Source of the DNA: Theobroma cacao
Lineage: Eukaryota; Streptophyta; Magnoliopsida; Malvales; Malvaceae
Assembly (NCBI RefSeq): GCF_000208745.1
Contig: NC_030853.1
Location: 4,536,707-4,600,706 of the forward strand
Direction: 5' to 3'
Length of the DNA: 64,000 nt
Shown here: one piece after another, positions 10,310-21,075 of the stretch
Position numbering within the stretch: position 1 is the first letter of the stretch
How the letters are laid out: each line of letters begins with the position of its first letter
Position numbers and translations under genes: made by a program
The notes under the pieces: model-generated
Told to the model about the DNA's origin: nothing
Database searches by the model: none
Seen by the model: the letters and a program-made list of their open reading frames with translations, nothing else

Positions 10310-11768
10310 ATGCCGCCTAAGACATGAGTTGCCTCAAGACGGATGGGGGAGCAATATGCTCCTAATGAGATAACAAATAGGCCACGGGCATCCACCCTAG
10401 GGGGCAAAGTAGACGTGGTGGGGCCACTAGGTCGGTGAGGGCTGATACGCTGATGAGTAGACGAGAGGAGGGACAGTCGTCGAGTGATGTGGATAGACAA
10501 CCAACTGGGGGCATTACCATCGAGGATTTGGAGGCAGGCCTGTAGGGAGTTAATCGAGTTGTAGAAATGATGGCAGCTTGTATGGACGATATACAGAAGT
10601 AGTGGAGGGGAGACTTACAGTACAAGAATCCCCTAGTTCCCAAGGGCAGGCCGAACGCCAACATCTTGAGGTCGAGAGTGGTCATTTAAAGATTTCTCTT
10701 CTTGATTTTCTCAAGCTTAAGCCTCTGTCATTTTCAGGGTCTGATGCTTCGAAAAAACTCCAAATTTTCTTAGATAAGATGGAGAAGATTTGTAAACCCT
10801 TAGGATGTTCCAATGTCCAATCAGTCGAGCTAGCCGCCTTTCGATTAGAGGACGTGGCACAAGAGTGGTATAGTTCCTTATGTAGAGGCAAACCAATGGA
10901 TGCAGCACCGTTGACTTGGAGTGAGTTCAATACAGCCTTTTTAGATCGATTTTTACCACTTAGTGTATGTAATGCCAGAGCCAGGGAGTTTGAGGCTTTG
11001 GTACAGACCTCGAGTATGACGGTGTTTGATTACGACATAAAATTCACATAGTTGTCTCGGTATGCACCTTATTTAGTTTCTACAAAGGAGATGAAGATAC
11101 AAAGGTTTGTGGATGGGCTAGTGGAGCCATTGTTTAGGGCTGTGGCATCTCGAGATTTCAATACTTACTTCGTAGTAGTGGATTGCGCTTAGTGGATTAA
11201 GATGAGGACCAGGGAGAGTAGGGTTATGAAAGATAGAGTAAAAAGGGCCAAGACAAAGGGCTATCAAGGTCGCAGGGATTTCAGTAGTGGTATTTCATCT
11301 TCTAGCCCTCAGGGCCCACAGAGGGAATCACGGTTACCCCAACGGGGGAGTGATGTGGCTAGTCTTAGCATTGGATCAGGGTAGAAAACCTTTAGTGGGG
11401 GAAGACAGCAAGATTCAAAGTAGAGTAGTCAAGTTATCAACCTTTGCAGTACTTGTGGGGTACGACATAAGGGATGATGTTTTCTTACTACAAGAGTTTG
11501 TTTCGAGTGTGGTCAACCTAGACATATTAGGAGGAATTGCCCGATGACTCATCAATCACAAGGTTTTGCTCGCGACTCCACCCAATCAGCTTTGTATGCT
11601 CCTTCAGTTGTCGCCCCATCCGATCGGAAGGCTAGTGGATCAAGAGGTAGAGGTGTTGTCACTTCCTCTCAGGGCAGGCCTTCTGGGTTTGGAGGTCAGA
11701 GTTTCACCGGTAGAGGTTAAGCGAGGGTATATGCTTTAACACCCCACGAGGCCCAAACATCCAATGTA
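10310..11768 (+). pseudogene. Gypsy-A gag (broken)
   Basis: Gag of a Tekay/Del-type chromovirus. An opening MPPK is followed at once by a stop. The conserved retrotransposon Gag region is clear at 10690-11190: [11 protein letters not shown], the AQEWYSSL segment, [15 protein letters not shown] and the AREFEAL tract. A single CCHC zinc knuckle at 11499-11540 keeps all four ligands ([14 protein letters not shown]). Stops occur at 11049-11051, about 11190, 11382 and 11710, and at least one frame change precedes the zinc knuckle. Protease follows with no gap, as in a single Gag-Pol frame. Not functional as read. Confidence 0.85.
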
Positions 11769-14700
11769 GTGGTCTCAGGTACTCTTTCTGTTTGTAATAT
11801 GAACGCTCGAGTATTGTTTGATCCTGGTGCTACCCACTCTTTTATTTCTCCATGCTTTGCAACTCGTTTGGGTAAAGATTGTGTTGGGAGAGAAGAACAA
11901 TTAGTGGTGTCTACTCCTTTAAAGGAGGTATTTATGGCCGAATGGGAATATGAGTCCTGTGTAGTTAGAGTCAAGGACAAGGACACTTTGGTGAATCTAG
12001 TGGTGTTAGACACCTTAGACTTTGATGTGATCTTGGGAATGGATTGGCTATCACCCTACCATGCCAGTGTGGATTGTTATCATAAATTGGTTAGATTTGA
12101 TTTTCTCTGTGAACAATCATTTAGTATTCAAGGGGATAAGAGTAATGCTTCAACCAATTTGATATCGATCATGTCTACCAGAAGGTTGTTAAGACAAGGT
12201 TGTTTAGGTTACTTAGCTATGGTAAGGGATACTCAGGCGAAGGTTGGAGATATAAGCCAAGTGTTAGAGGTGAATGAGTTCATGGATCTATTTCTTGAGG
12301 AACTACCAGGTTTGCCTCCCGAACGAGAGATTGAATTTTGCATAGATTTGATTCTTGACACTAGACCTATATCCATACCCTCATATAGAATGGCACCGAC
12401 GGAGCTTAAGGAACTTAAGGATCAGTTGGAGGATTTGTTAGATAAAGGCTTAATTAGCCCCAGCGTCTCACCACGGGGAGCACCGGTGTTATTTGTAAAG
12501 AAAAAAGATGGGTCACTTAGATTATGTATTGACTACCGACAACTTAATAAGGTAATAGTGAAGAATAAGTACCCCCTTCGAAGAATAGATGATTTATTTG
12601 ATCAACTACAAGGAGCACAATGTTTTTCTAAGATAGATCTGCGATCTGGGTACCATCAGTTAAGGATCCAGAATGACGATATACCCAAGATCGCATTTCG
12701 AACAAGATATAGGCACTATGAGTTCTTGGTGATGTCATTTGGGCTTACGAATGCACTTGCAGCCTTTATGGATTTGATGAATCGAGTGTTCAAGCCCAAT
12801 TTGGATAAGTTTGTGGTGGTGTTTATTGACGACATCTTGATTTACTCGAGGAGTAGAGAGGAACACGAGCAGCATCTTAAGATAGTTCTCCAAACTTGGA
12901 GAGAACATCGATTGTATGCCAAGTTCTCCAAGTGTGAGTTCTGGCTTGAAAGCATTGCATTCTTAGGACATGTGGTATACAAAGATGGGGTACAAGTCGA
13001 TCCAAAGAATGTCGAGGCAGTGGAAAAGTGGCCAAGGCCAACATCAGTTACAGAGATTAGAAGCTTTTTGGGTTTGGCTGGCTATTATCGTTGTTTTGTG
13101 AAGGACTTCTCCAAAATAGTCACCCCTCTGACTAAGTAGACACGTAAAGATACAAAATTTGAGTGGTCAGATGCTTGTGAGGATAGCTTTGAGAAGCTTA
13201 AGGCATGTCTCACCACAGCTCCAATATTAAGCCTACTGCAAGGCAGAAGGAGTTATACAGTATTTTGTGATGCATCACGGGTTGGTTTAGGATGTGTATT
13301 AATGCAGCATGGGAAAGTGATCGCATATGCATCAAGACAACTTAAAAGGCATGAGCAAAATTACCCCGCACATGATTTGGAGATGGCAGCAATCATGTTC
13401 GCCTTAAAGATTTGGAGACATTACTTGTATGGTGAGACTTGTGAGATATATACGGATCACAAAAGCTTGAAGTATATATTTCAGCAAAGGGATCTTAACT
13501 TGTGGCAAAGTAAGTGGATGGAGTTGCTAAAGGATTATGATTGTATTATTCTTTACCATCCCAGTAAGGCAAATGTGGTGGCGGATGCCTTAAGTCAAAA
13601 ATTAATGGGGAGTCTAGCACATATCTCTACAAACAGGAGACCTTTGATTAAAGAGATGTATAGCTTGGGAGACATGGGTGTTCATTTAGAAGTTTCAAAG
13701 GCAAATGCATTGCTAGCACATTTTAGAGTGAGGGCTATCTTAATAGACTAGATCAAAGAAGCACAAAGTAAAGATGAGTTCGTAGCTAAGGCCTTAGAGA
13801 ACCTTCAAGGAAATATGTTTACTAAAGGCACAGATAAAGTATTAAGGTATGGAACCAGACTTTATGTGCCCACTAGTGATTGATTGAGGAGAAAAATATC
13901 GAAAGAAGCGCACATGGCAGCCTATGTAGTACATCTAGGGACTATAAAGATGTATCAAGATTTGAGGGAGGTGTATTGGTAGGAAGGACTCAAGAAAGAT
14001 GTAGCTGAGTTTGCCTCCAAGTGCCTGGTTTGTCAACAAGTGAAGGCAAAACATCAAAGGCTCGCGGGACTACTACAGCCATTACTAGTGCTCGAATGGA
14101 AGTGGGAGCATATTGCAATGGACTTTGTAACGGGTTTGCCTCAAACTAGTGGGGGCTATGACTCGATCTGGGTCGTAGTGGATCGATTAACGAAATCAGC
14201 TCATTTTCTTTCGGTTAAAACTACATACAAGACCGCCCAGTACACCCAGCTTTATGTAGACGAGATAATACGGCTGCATAACATTCCCGTTTCTATAGTA
14301 TCTGATAGGGGGCCACAATTCACCATTAGGTTTTGGGAAAAGTTACAGAAAGCGTTAGGCACTAAATGGGATTTTAGCACAGCTTTCCACTCGTAAACCG
14401 ATGGCCAGTCTGAACGAACGATACAAACATTGGAAGATATGTTGAGGGCTTGTGTGATAAACCTTGGGGTCAAGTGGGATCGATATCTACCCTTAGTGGA
14501 GTTTGCCTACAACAACAGTTTCCAAACTAGTATCCAAAATGGCACCATTTGAAGCATTATATGGATGGAGATGTAGGTCACCCATTGGATGGCTAAAGGT
14601 GGGAAAAAGGAAACTCTTGGGGCCTAAGTTGGTGCATGACCCCACCGAGAAGATACATATGATTTGACAGAAGATGTTGTCAGCACAAAGTAGACAGAAA

Positions 14701-15162
14701 TCATATGCTAATAATAGACAGAGAGACGTGGAGTTTCAGGTAGAGGATCATGTATTTTTGAAGGTCTAACCAACAAAAGGGGTAATGAGGTTCGACAAGA
14801 AAGGAAAATTGAGCCCTCAGTATATAGGACCCTTCGAGATCTTAGAAAGGGTTGGACCAGTAGCATATCGGTTAGCATTATCGCCAGGCCTTTCAAATAT
14901 TCACCCCGTGTTTCATGTGTCAATGCTTAGGAAGTATAACCCGGATCCATCTCATGTAATACGGTATGAGACCATCCAATTAAAAGATGATTTGACCTAT
15001 AAGGAGCAACCGGTAGCTATCCTTGATCGGCAAGTCAAAAAGCTCCGTTCAAAGGATGTAGCCTCAGTGAAAGTGTTATGGCGAAACCATACTAGTGAAG
15101 AGGTAACGTGGGAAACCGAAGACGAGATGCGGGCAAAGTATCCACACCTCTTTAATGTATAG
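11769..15162 (+). pseudogene. Gypsy-A pol: PR-RT-RH-INT-chromodomain (broken)
   Basis: Domain order PR-RT-RH-INT identifies Ty3/gypsy. The protease motif reads [12 protein letters not shown] (Asp codon 11820-11822), with Pro where retroviral-type proteases have Ser or Thr. RT has [14 protein letters not shown], the [10 protein letters not shown] tract and the catalytic FIDD at 12822-12833. RNase H covers about 13250-13620 ([23 protein letters not shown]). Integrase shows a CLVCQQVK zinc-site half, MDFVTGLP and SDRGPQF. The C-terminus (15040-15162, VKVLWRNH then VTWETEDEM) is a chromodomain, typical of Tekay/Del. Breaks: TAG 13137-13139, TAG near 13749, TGA near 13882, TAG near 13979, TAA near 14394, and a one-base length change in the A run at 14536-14539. 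Not functional. Confidence 0.92.
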
Positions 15163-15850
15163 AGGTAAGCTACCTTATATTTGGATTTAAGATTGAGGAC
15201 CGAATTTCTTTTAGTGGGGGAGAATGTGAGATCTCGACCTCTAGAGACCCGTAACTAGAAGTAGACGCGATAATACGGATAAGGGGTAATTTCATCATTT
15301 CTCTTGGTGAGCCCCTGAAAGTAGTATTCTAATGTTATTAAGGTCCAAGTAGGCCTAAGGAATGAATGAGGGTAAGGTAATGAAGAAGATAGAAATAACG
15401 ATAATTTTCACAATAGGGGTAAAACGGTCATTTTGCATCTCAAGTTGAAATTTTTAAGTTTTCATGAACCCAAGCATTTCTAAACCCTTATGGACCTTGT
15501 AAAAGTGTCAAAGAAGTAAAAAGATTGTATAAAGGCAATGGAAAGACAAAATGACTTTGTTAAGGGCATTTTAGTAATTTCATGAGAAAATGACAAACAT
15601 AAAGCATAAATATCTAAGTTTCTAGGAGGTTCTTCAAATTTCCAGCACTTTTCTTCTTCTTCCTCCTTTCCCACGTTTTTGCACCCCTAATGGAAGCTTG
15701 CTTTGAAACTTCCATATATTTCCTTGAGTTAACCCCGATTTTCATGTTTTTGTGCACCCTTCCACAAAGTTCTTTGTGCTCCTTTGCTTTTTCACCATAA
15801 AATCCTCAAAAACCTTTCCTTATTACACTCTCTCACTAGCTGGATGTTCT

Positions 15851-15874
15851 AGAGAGAGAGAGAGAGAGAGAGAG
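15851..15874. repeat. (AG)12 microsatellite in the Gypsy-A LTR
   Basis: A perfect dinucleotide run of 24 bases. It lies downstream of the TATA-like site in the pyrimidine/purine-rich leader region of the LTR. The reverse solo LTR at 57993-60441 has no comparable run at the matching place. Confidence 0.95.
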
Positions 15875-16494
15875 ACTTTCACATTTGTTTGGAAGCTATT
15901 GGAAGAGAATTCAACTACAAAGAAACCCTAAGGTGAGTGATGAACTAGGCTTAGTTTTAAGTTGTTGATAATGGCTAGTAATTGGGATTATGAGCTGTTT
16001 TATTGTGGAGGTTGTTTATTCATTTTTAGTGTGATTAGAGTAGTGCAAGGAATAGCCATTTGATATAGTTAGAAGCCAATTAGGAATGACTAGTAGAACT
16101 TGAATTAGAAACTAGCTTTTGGAGTGATATTAATATAAATTGGATTGGTTGTGATGTTTTTATGCGTGATAGGTTCCAACGAGGCCCCACAGCCCCATTT
16201 GAACCATTAGTGGAGGTTATAGTGGATTAGAGGTTCAACAATAACGATGAGTAAACTTGCATTTCAAAATTGTTTTGGAAAATAAAATTGTGTTGAGATG
16301 AATTATTTGCATGATTTTATCCAACTTTTCATTAAAAATGGGTGTATGGGAACAAGCCCTTAATAAATGCTTTGATGTTGTAAAAGGTGTGAAATGTGTA
16401 AAGAGGATGAATTCATGTGCTCCTATATTGTGTTGGTATACATATTTGAATGTATGTTATGCAATGATAAATAATGTTGTATGATGATAATAAG

Positions 16495-16592
16495 GTGTGC
16501 GAGTAGGGAGTGCACACATGATGACATTGAAATGTGCGAGTAAAGAGTGCACATATGGTTGTATTGCCTTGTGCATGTAGGGAGTGCACAAA
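16495..16592 (+). repeat. Tandem GTGCGAGTAGGGAGTGCAC repeat in the Gypsy-A LTR
   Basis: Three units with the cores GTGCGAGTAGGGAGTGCAC, GTGCGAGTAAAGAGTGCAC and GTGCATGTAGGGAGTGCAC occur about 40-50 bp apart. Each core is framed by GTGC...GCAC, so it can fold on itself. The same motif is expanded in reverse at 59000-59180 in the related solo LTR. Confidence 0.85.
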
Positions 16593-16804
16593 AGCTAAGG
16601 AAGGCGGGGTGGTGTAGGTGTTATATATGATTATATCTATAGATATGTGATAGAATGTGTGTGATTGCAAAATGTGATTGTATGGCGTGTTGAAATTGGC
16701 ATGATGAACCTTGAGAAATTTCCCATTTTCTTGCAAATTGATTTTATTGCAGCACCAAATGGATTTTTAGTGCAAAGGAGGTCCTTTTTACATTTAGGTG
16801 CTCT

Positions 16805-16880
16805 GCTTCTCAATGCAGCGAGAAACATTCTGTTTTGGCCGCCAATAACTCGCTGCAGGGAGAAACTCTCAGGTTTTGGT
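16805..16880 (+). repeat. Palindrome cassette (CTCGCTGCAGNGAG type) in the Gypsy-A LTR
   Basis: Imperfect palindromes CTCAATGCAGCGAGAAAC and CTCGCTGCAGGGAGAAAC lie here, with a third, TCTCACTGCAGTGAGAAAC, at about 17060-17079 after the module. The related solo LTR has at least five such words at 58720-58900. They look like repeated half-site pairs; no binding protein is known to me. Confidence 0.75.
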
Positions 16881-16914
16881 GCAGTACTTTCATTTTGATG
16901 AAGAGTTTGACCAC

Positions 16915-17024
16915 CTTCCCGTCCGAACTAGGAAAAATGATAAACATAAGAGTTGTATCCCTACCTCTTATCTTTCTAATGGTCTAAAAATCAGGTCAAT
17001 TGGATTTCTGTAGTGGGAGATATG
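16915..17024 (+). repeat. Shared LTR module, copy A (in the Tekay-type LTR, sense)
   Basis: Runs from CTTCCCGTCCGAACTAGG through GATAAACATAAGAGTTGTA, CTTTCTAATGGTCTAAAAAT and TCAATTGGATTTCTGTAG to GAGATATG. The same order of blocks occurs in four Athila-like LTRs of this window (copies B-E). Here the module reads in the same direction as its LTR and lies downstream of the TATA-like site, that is in transcribed LTR sequence. Confidence 0.85.
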
Positions 17025-17766
17025 CTAGAAAAACTAAAACACATACAAATTAACATTATTTCTCACTGCAGTGAGAAACTTGTTGCGTTGCTTGCTACCT
17101 TGCTTGATTTTGACATATTTTTCACCCATTTAACTTCATGGATTGATCATGGGTTTTTTCAACACTATGAGGTTATTAACCAAAGTTTGAAAGGAGGGGT
17201 TTTTAGTATGAAATTAAATCAATTGCTTTGTTTTTGAAACAAGTGCATCATGATTTTCAAATTCTTCCTATCGATTGCTTGTTCCCTTCTTATGTTCACT
17301 CACTGAGTTTGTACTCACTGTTTTTAACTTCACGTATTTAGATCAAGAGGCAGTTGAAACCTAGCTCGAGGTGTCCACGTAGTTTCATCTCCTTGGTAGG
17401 TATTTTGGCATTTAGTAGCCGCACCTTCACTGTGGTCACTCCACTAAAAGTCAAGAGTCATTTTGTTTTATGAATACGTTCATGTGATGTAAAGTACTAA
17501 GATACGTGTCTTAGACAAAATATGTATATTTTAACTGTTAAAGCCACCATGAGTTGAAATGTTAACATCATTTTGGGTTTATATTAATGAAATTCTTTAT
17601 TGCTATATCCCATTATTAAAGTGATTATAAGTTGGACTTATGAAAGGTGACTTAAGAATAGTTGATGGAATGTTGAGCAAGATTATATAATAGGCTTGCT
17701 TGGGCTTGGTGGGCTATGCCCGTTGGGCCCATGCGCTTGTCATGGCCTAAAAATTGGGTCATTACA

Positions 17767-18435
17767 AGTAGCCTATTGCTGAAGGCTTGAACTTGCAACC
17801 ACTTAGGGAGGCCATGGTGTGGACATCGTTAGAGCAAGTCCTTGTACCCTCTCTCATGCTTCGTATAAAGACTCAGAATCCAACTGCATGAAAGAAGTGA
17901 TGTCATTCCTCATCTTTGCAGTCTTCGCGAGAGTAAAGAACTTGGCTAGAAACCTTTGTGCAAGGTCATCACAAGTAGTGATAGAGCTGGTGGGAAGAAA
18001 GCTCAACCAAACTTTTACCTTTTCCCGTAATGAGAAAGGAAACAACCTTAGTTGTATAGCATCATCGGTGAACCCATTATGCTTGAATGTGTCGCAAATC
18101 TCCAAAAAGTTAGCAATATGAGCATTAAGGTCATCGTTGGGCAGGCCTCCAAATTAAACTAATGTTTGTATCTTTTGGATAATAGTCGGCTGAATCTCGA
18201 AGTTGCTAACTTGAATTGCCGACCTCCGAATACTTGAATAAAGACCTTATACCAATAGACTGCATAATCTCTCAAGGGTTTATTATCTGCTACTACATGC
18301 TCCTACATATTTTGTTTCTTTTGATTTTCAACCATGTTTTCAACTTGCTCACCTTCTTGGGGATTTTGTCTTAGTAATCTTTGAAAAGTTTCCCCTATTT
18401 CTGGATCATGCAAAACCCATTCCAAACTTCACACT
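17767..18435 (-). pseudogene. Athila-Y gag fragment
   Basis: Minus-strand Gag of an Athila-like Ty3/gypsy element. The longest open piece (18105-17854) reads EICDTFKHNGFTDDAIQLRL, then FPFSLREK, WLSFLP, DDLAQRFLAKFF and MRNDITSFMQ, the well-known Gag core of this group. Upstream (18435-18110), in other frames, are FQRLLR and FGGRQFKLA, and downstream is CPHHGLP. Frameshifts near 18110-18150 and 17850 break it. It is cut at 17766/17767 by the Gypsy-A 3' LTR, so Gypsy-A jumped into this gag. The rest of Y is missing, because the left end of Gypsy-A is truncated. Confidence 0.85.
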
Positions 18436-18540
18436 TTTCTCATATAATGATGGTTTTATGTATCTAAAAACAAAGAAAAATAAAGCTTGAATTAAGACTA
18501 GCGTGCTTGGTATTAATATCAGCAAAGGAATAGAAAACAA

Positions 18541-18560
18541 CTCCTTGCTAACAGTGCCAA
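18541..18560 (-). other. Athila-Y primer-binding site, decayed tRNA-Asp type
   Basis: The minus strand reads TTGGCACTGTTAGCAAGGAG just after the LTR end. The usual Athila site, complementary to tRNA-Asp, is TGGCGCCGTTGCCGGGGA. Most of the differences are transitions at C or G positions, as expected from deamination of methylated cytosines. Confidence 0.7.
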
Positions 18561-19589
18561 AAACTTGTTGCTAGTTCTACATACACGCAAGTGTACGTGT
18601 CACACAAGTAGTATAATAGTAAGTAAGTATCATTTCCATAGGGAATTGTATCCAAACTCTTGTTAATTACTAAATTTATCACCTTAATCATGTCCAAGTA
18701 AATCTAATTTTAAAAATTAATTAAAACTGAAATTAAAGGAACAAGCTAAACTAATGAATTAATGCTAAGGAATTTCTAGAAGTTCACTAAAATGGTGCCT
18801 AGGACAGTGGAAGTACTTTACTTTTCAATTGGATTTAATTTCATTCCTTATACTTATATCAATAGGTTGGTTACTAGCCTAGAATTCTAATGTATCTATA
18901 ATTCTTTGTCAAGATATTACAAACATATTTATCTTAACTAATTTTCCATATATCTATGTAGATTAATTAAGGTAAGTTCACTAAGCTTATACCCTAATCT
19001 TGGCTGCATATGGTATTTAGGTATATTTCTATCCTAAATACTAATCAAATCACCTATGCTCTAAGTGAAGTGAACACATACTATTCAAATCCTAGGTCTA
19101 TTCTAAATTCCTTTTGTCAAGTTGCATTTAGAGATCGAACTCAATCTAATTGTTGATCAAGCAATTAAAAGTAATAAGCATTTATTTGAAATAAAGAACA
19201 CCATACCAATTAATATTGAGTAAAAAGAAATTAAAGTATCCAAACTACAAGTAGAGATTAACCACAATCCTAGGAATAGAAATTTAGTTCAACATATTTA
19301 ATACAAAACCCAATATTTTCAGAAAAATGTTTATTTCTACAATAAAAAGAGAAAGAAGAAGATGGAACTAGTGTGAGAAAAGTAAGCTGACGTGGATGAT
19401 ACAGCTTCCAAGATAATCCTTCACTTTTCTTCTCCCTTTTCCTCTTTTGTGTAGACCAAATCCCTCACTTTTTCTCTCTCCCATGAAAAGTTACCCCAAA
19501 TCTTCCCCCCTTTCTTTTCCTTAAAAAAAAAAACTCTCTTTCATAACCTTTAAAAGTGACCCTCTGATATGGAAAATCGAAGGCTCCAC

Positions 19590-19740
19590 ATTGCTTAACT
19601 TGGCGTTACAACACTAGAGGTTTAGCATTGCAGCACTAAGTTCACTACCAAATGCAGTGTTTGCAGTGCTGGATAGTGCTGAAGTGTTGTGCTTGTTGTT
19701 TCCATGCTTTTTTCCTTCAAGCTACCTAGTGCAAAGCTGC
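19590..19740. repeat. Palindrome cassette of LTR Y (GCAGCACTGC-type words)
   Basis: Words such as GGCGTTACAACACTAGAGG, AGCATTGCAGCACTAAG, TTTGCAGTGCTGG and AGTGCTGAAGTGTTGTGC recur within about 150 bp, alternating the two orientations of one core. The segment directly precedes module copy B. Confidence 0.65.
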
Positions 19741-19769
19741 TGCGATTAGGCTACTTCTAATGCAATTTT

Positions 19770-19887
19770 AACCATGCTCAAATCAGAATTGTGAAAGGTG
19801 ATAAACATGAAAGTTATATCCCTTCCTCTTAGCTTTCCAATGGTCTAAGAATCACATTGATTGGACTTTTGTAGCTTGAGTTATGTC
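19770..19887 (+). repeat. Shared LTR module, copy B (antisense to LTR Y)
   Basis: Carries GATAAACATGAAAGTTATA, CTTAGCTTTCCAATGGTCTA, ATTGATTGGACTTTTGTAGC and GAGTTATG in the same order and spacing as copy A. The host LTR is on the minus strand, so the module is antisense to it. Confidence 0.9.
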
Positions 19888-20474
19888 TGAAATATCACTA
19901 AATGTTTGGTGAAGTCTACACTGGCCAACTTATGCAATTCCTTGCCACTTGACCCTTTTGAGGACCTTGAAAGGATAGGAACTAAATCAGCCATAGCTAA
20001 AAATAGGCTTTTTTACTATACAAAAGAACTAAAATAACTTGAAATAAACTAGCTCAATCATGAGTTAACTAATTAAAGAAAAACAAAAAAAACTACTTAC
20101 AACTTTGCCTAAACTCAAAGACTTAGCCATTTTATCACTCAAAATATGGCAAGATAATTCCATATAATAAAGTTATCAACAATCCTAGAAAAGAAAATTA
20201 GTTCATAAAATCTAAATAAAACAACATCCAAAAAAATTAGCCATTAATCCAAGTCAAAGAAAGTAAGAGAAACATAAAAGTAAAGAAAAAAAACTAATGA
20301 TTGAAGCTTTTGATCTTGATTCTCTATCAAATTCTCTTACTTTCTTACTTTCCTTTTAGCTCCTTTTCTTTAGAATAGTTGCTCGTTGTCTTCCTCAAGA
20401 AACCTCTAAAAATGCCTCTTAAATAGCCTCTAAAAGTCTTAACTTCCAATATCTCGTAAGATTTTTATTTTTGG

Positions 20475-20625
20475 AAAACTCCTTGAGTGTTGTAGCTCTC
20501 AATAGTGAAAGCCACAACTCTCCCCTCATTGGAATGTTACTCATGATATATTCCTCTTTAGCGTCGTGGCTCTCAACACCCAGAGCCATTACTCTCACTT
20601 CTCTGTTTTGACTTTACTCGCCTGG
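20475..20625. repeat. Palindrome cassette of LTR Z
   Basis: Repeated words of the type GTTGTAGCTCTCAATAGTG, AAGCCACAACTCTCCCC, AGCGTCGTGGCTCTCAACAC and AGAGCCATTACTCTC: one core in two orientations. It occupies the same place in LTR Z as the cassettes of Y, V and V2, but with a different core sequence. Confidence 0.6.
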
Positions 20626-20649
20626 TGTAATGTTTCCACTTTGACAAGG

Positions 20650-20765
20650 ATTTCAACCATCTTTCGATCATAATTGGGTGAAATGGTAAACATTAAAGTT
20701 GAAGCCTTTCCTCTCAGCTCTCCAAGGGTCCAAGAATCGGATCAATTGGACTCATGTAGCCAAGT
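20650..20765 (+). repeat. Shared LTR module, copy C (antisense to LTR Z)
   Basis: Contains TGGGTGAAATGGTAAACATT, AAAGTTGAAGCCTTTCCTCT, CTCTCCAAGGGTCCAAGAAT and TCAATTGGACTCATGTAGC. Its flank (AAATGAAGCCATCACCATAC) also matches the flank of copy E, so C and E are in related LTRs. Confidence 0.9.
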
Positions 20766-21075
20766 ACCACAAAATATTACAGCATATGCAAATGAAGCCA
20801 TCACCATACTTGCACAGATTTTCATCAAATGAGCCTTTTTCATCAAATTTCCTACAAAAGTAATAAGAGAAATTAGCAATAACTATTCTTAAAGTAATTT
20901 CAAACAAAATAACATAAAATTAAACTAAAATAACTTAAATCAAAATAATCAACATGTAATCTAACTCAACTATGAAAAACACCTAAATTAATCAAATTTA
21001 AACCTAAAATCTAAAAAACTTAGCTATTTAAGCCTCAAAAATGTGTCAAAATAACTCTGTATAATAGAGTTATCA

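Larger units (their letters stand above)
15225..17766 (+). mobile_element. Gypsy-A 3' LTR, complete (2542 bp)
   Basis: Begins TGTGAGATCTCGACC after a purine-rich TTAGTGGGGGAGAA tract and ends ...AAAATTGGGTCATTACA. The 3' 581 bp match the 5' LTR fragment at 9504-10081, and the whole LTR is recognisable in reverse at 57993-60441. A TATA-like TGTATAAAGG lies at 15526-15535. It contains a (GA)n tract, a tandem GTGCGAGTAGGGAGTGCAC-type repeat, a palindrome cassette and one copy of the shared LTR module. Downstream sequence is an Athila-like gag, the insertion target. LTR length above 2 kb fits Tekay/Del. Confidence 0.92.
18566..20178 (-). mobile_element. Athila-Y 5' LTR (about 1613 bp)
   Basis: On the minus strand it starts TGATAACTTTATTATATGG at 20178 and ends ...CTAGCAACA at 18566, followed by the primer-binding site and gag. 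The start is a weakened version of the hairpin seen at the tip of LTRs X, Z and V2. It contains module copy B (19770-19887) and a palindrome cassette (19590-19740). To its right, sequence matching the interior of LTR X resumes, showing that Y inserted into LTR Z. Confidence 0.8.
20179..21075 (-). mobile_element. Athila-Z LTR, 5' part (interrupted by Y)
   Basis: On the minus strand it starts TGATAACTCTATTATACAG at 21075 and aligns with LTR X (27384 down to about 26650) until Y interrupts it at 20178/20179. It carries a TATA-like CTATTTAAGAGG near 20417-20428, a palindrome cassette (20475-20625) and module copy C (20650-20765). Its start lies inside the reverse transcriptase of X, so Z inserted into X; an alternative is an internal deletion of X that joined RT to its own 3' LTR. 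Confidence 0.7.
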
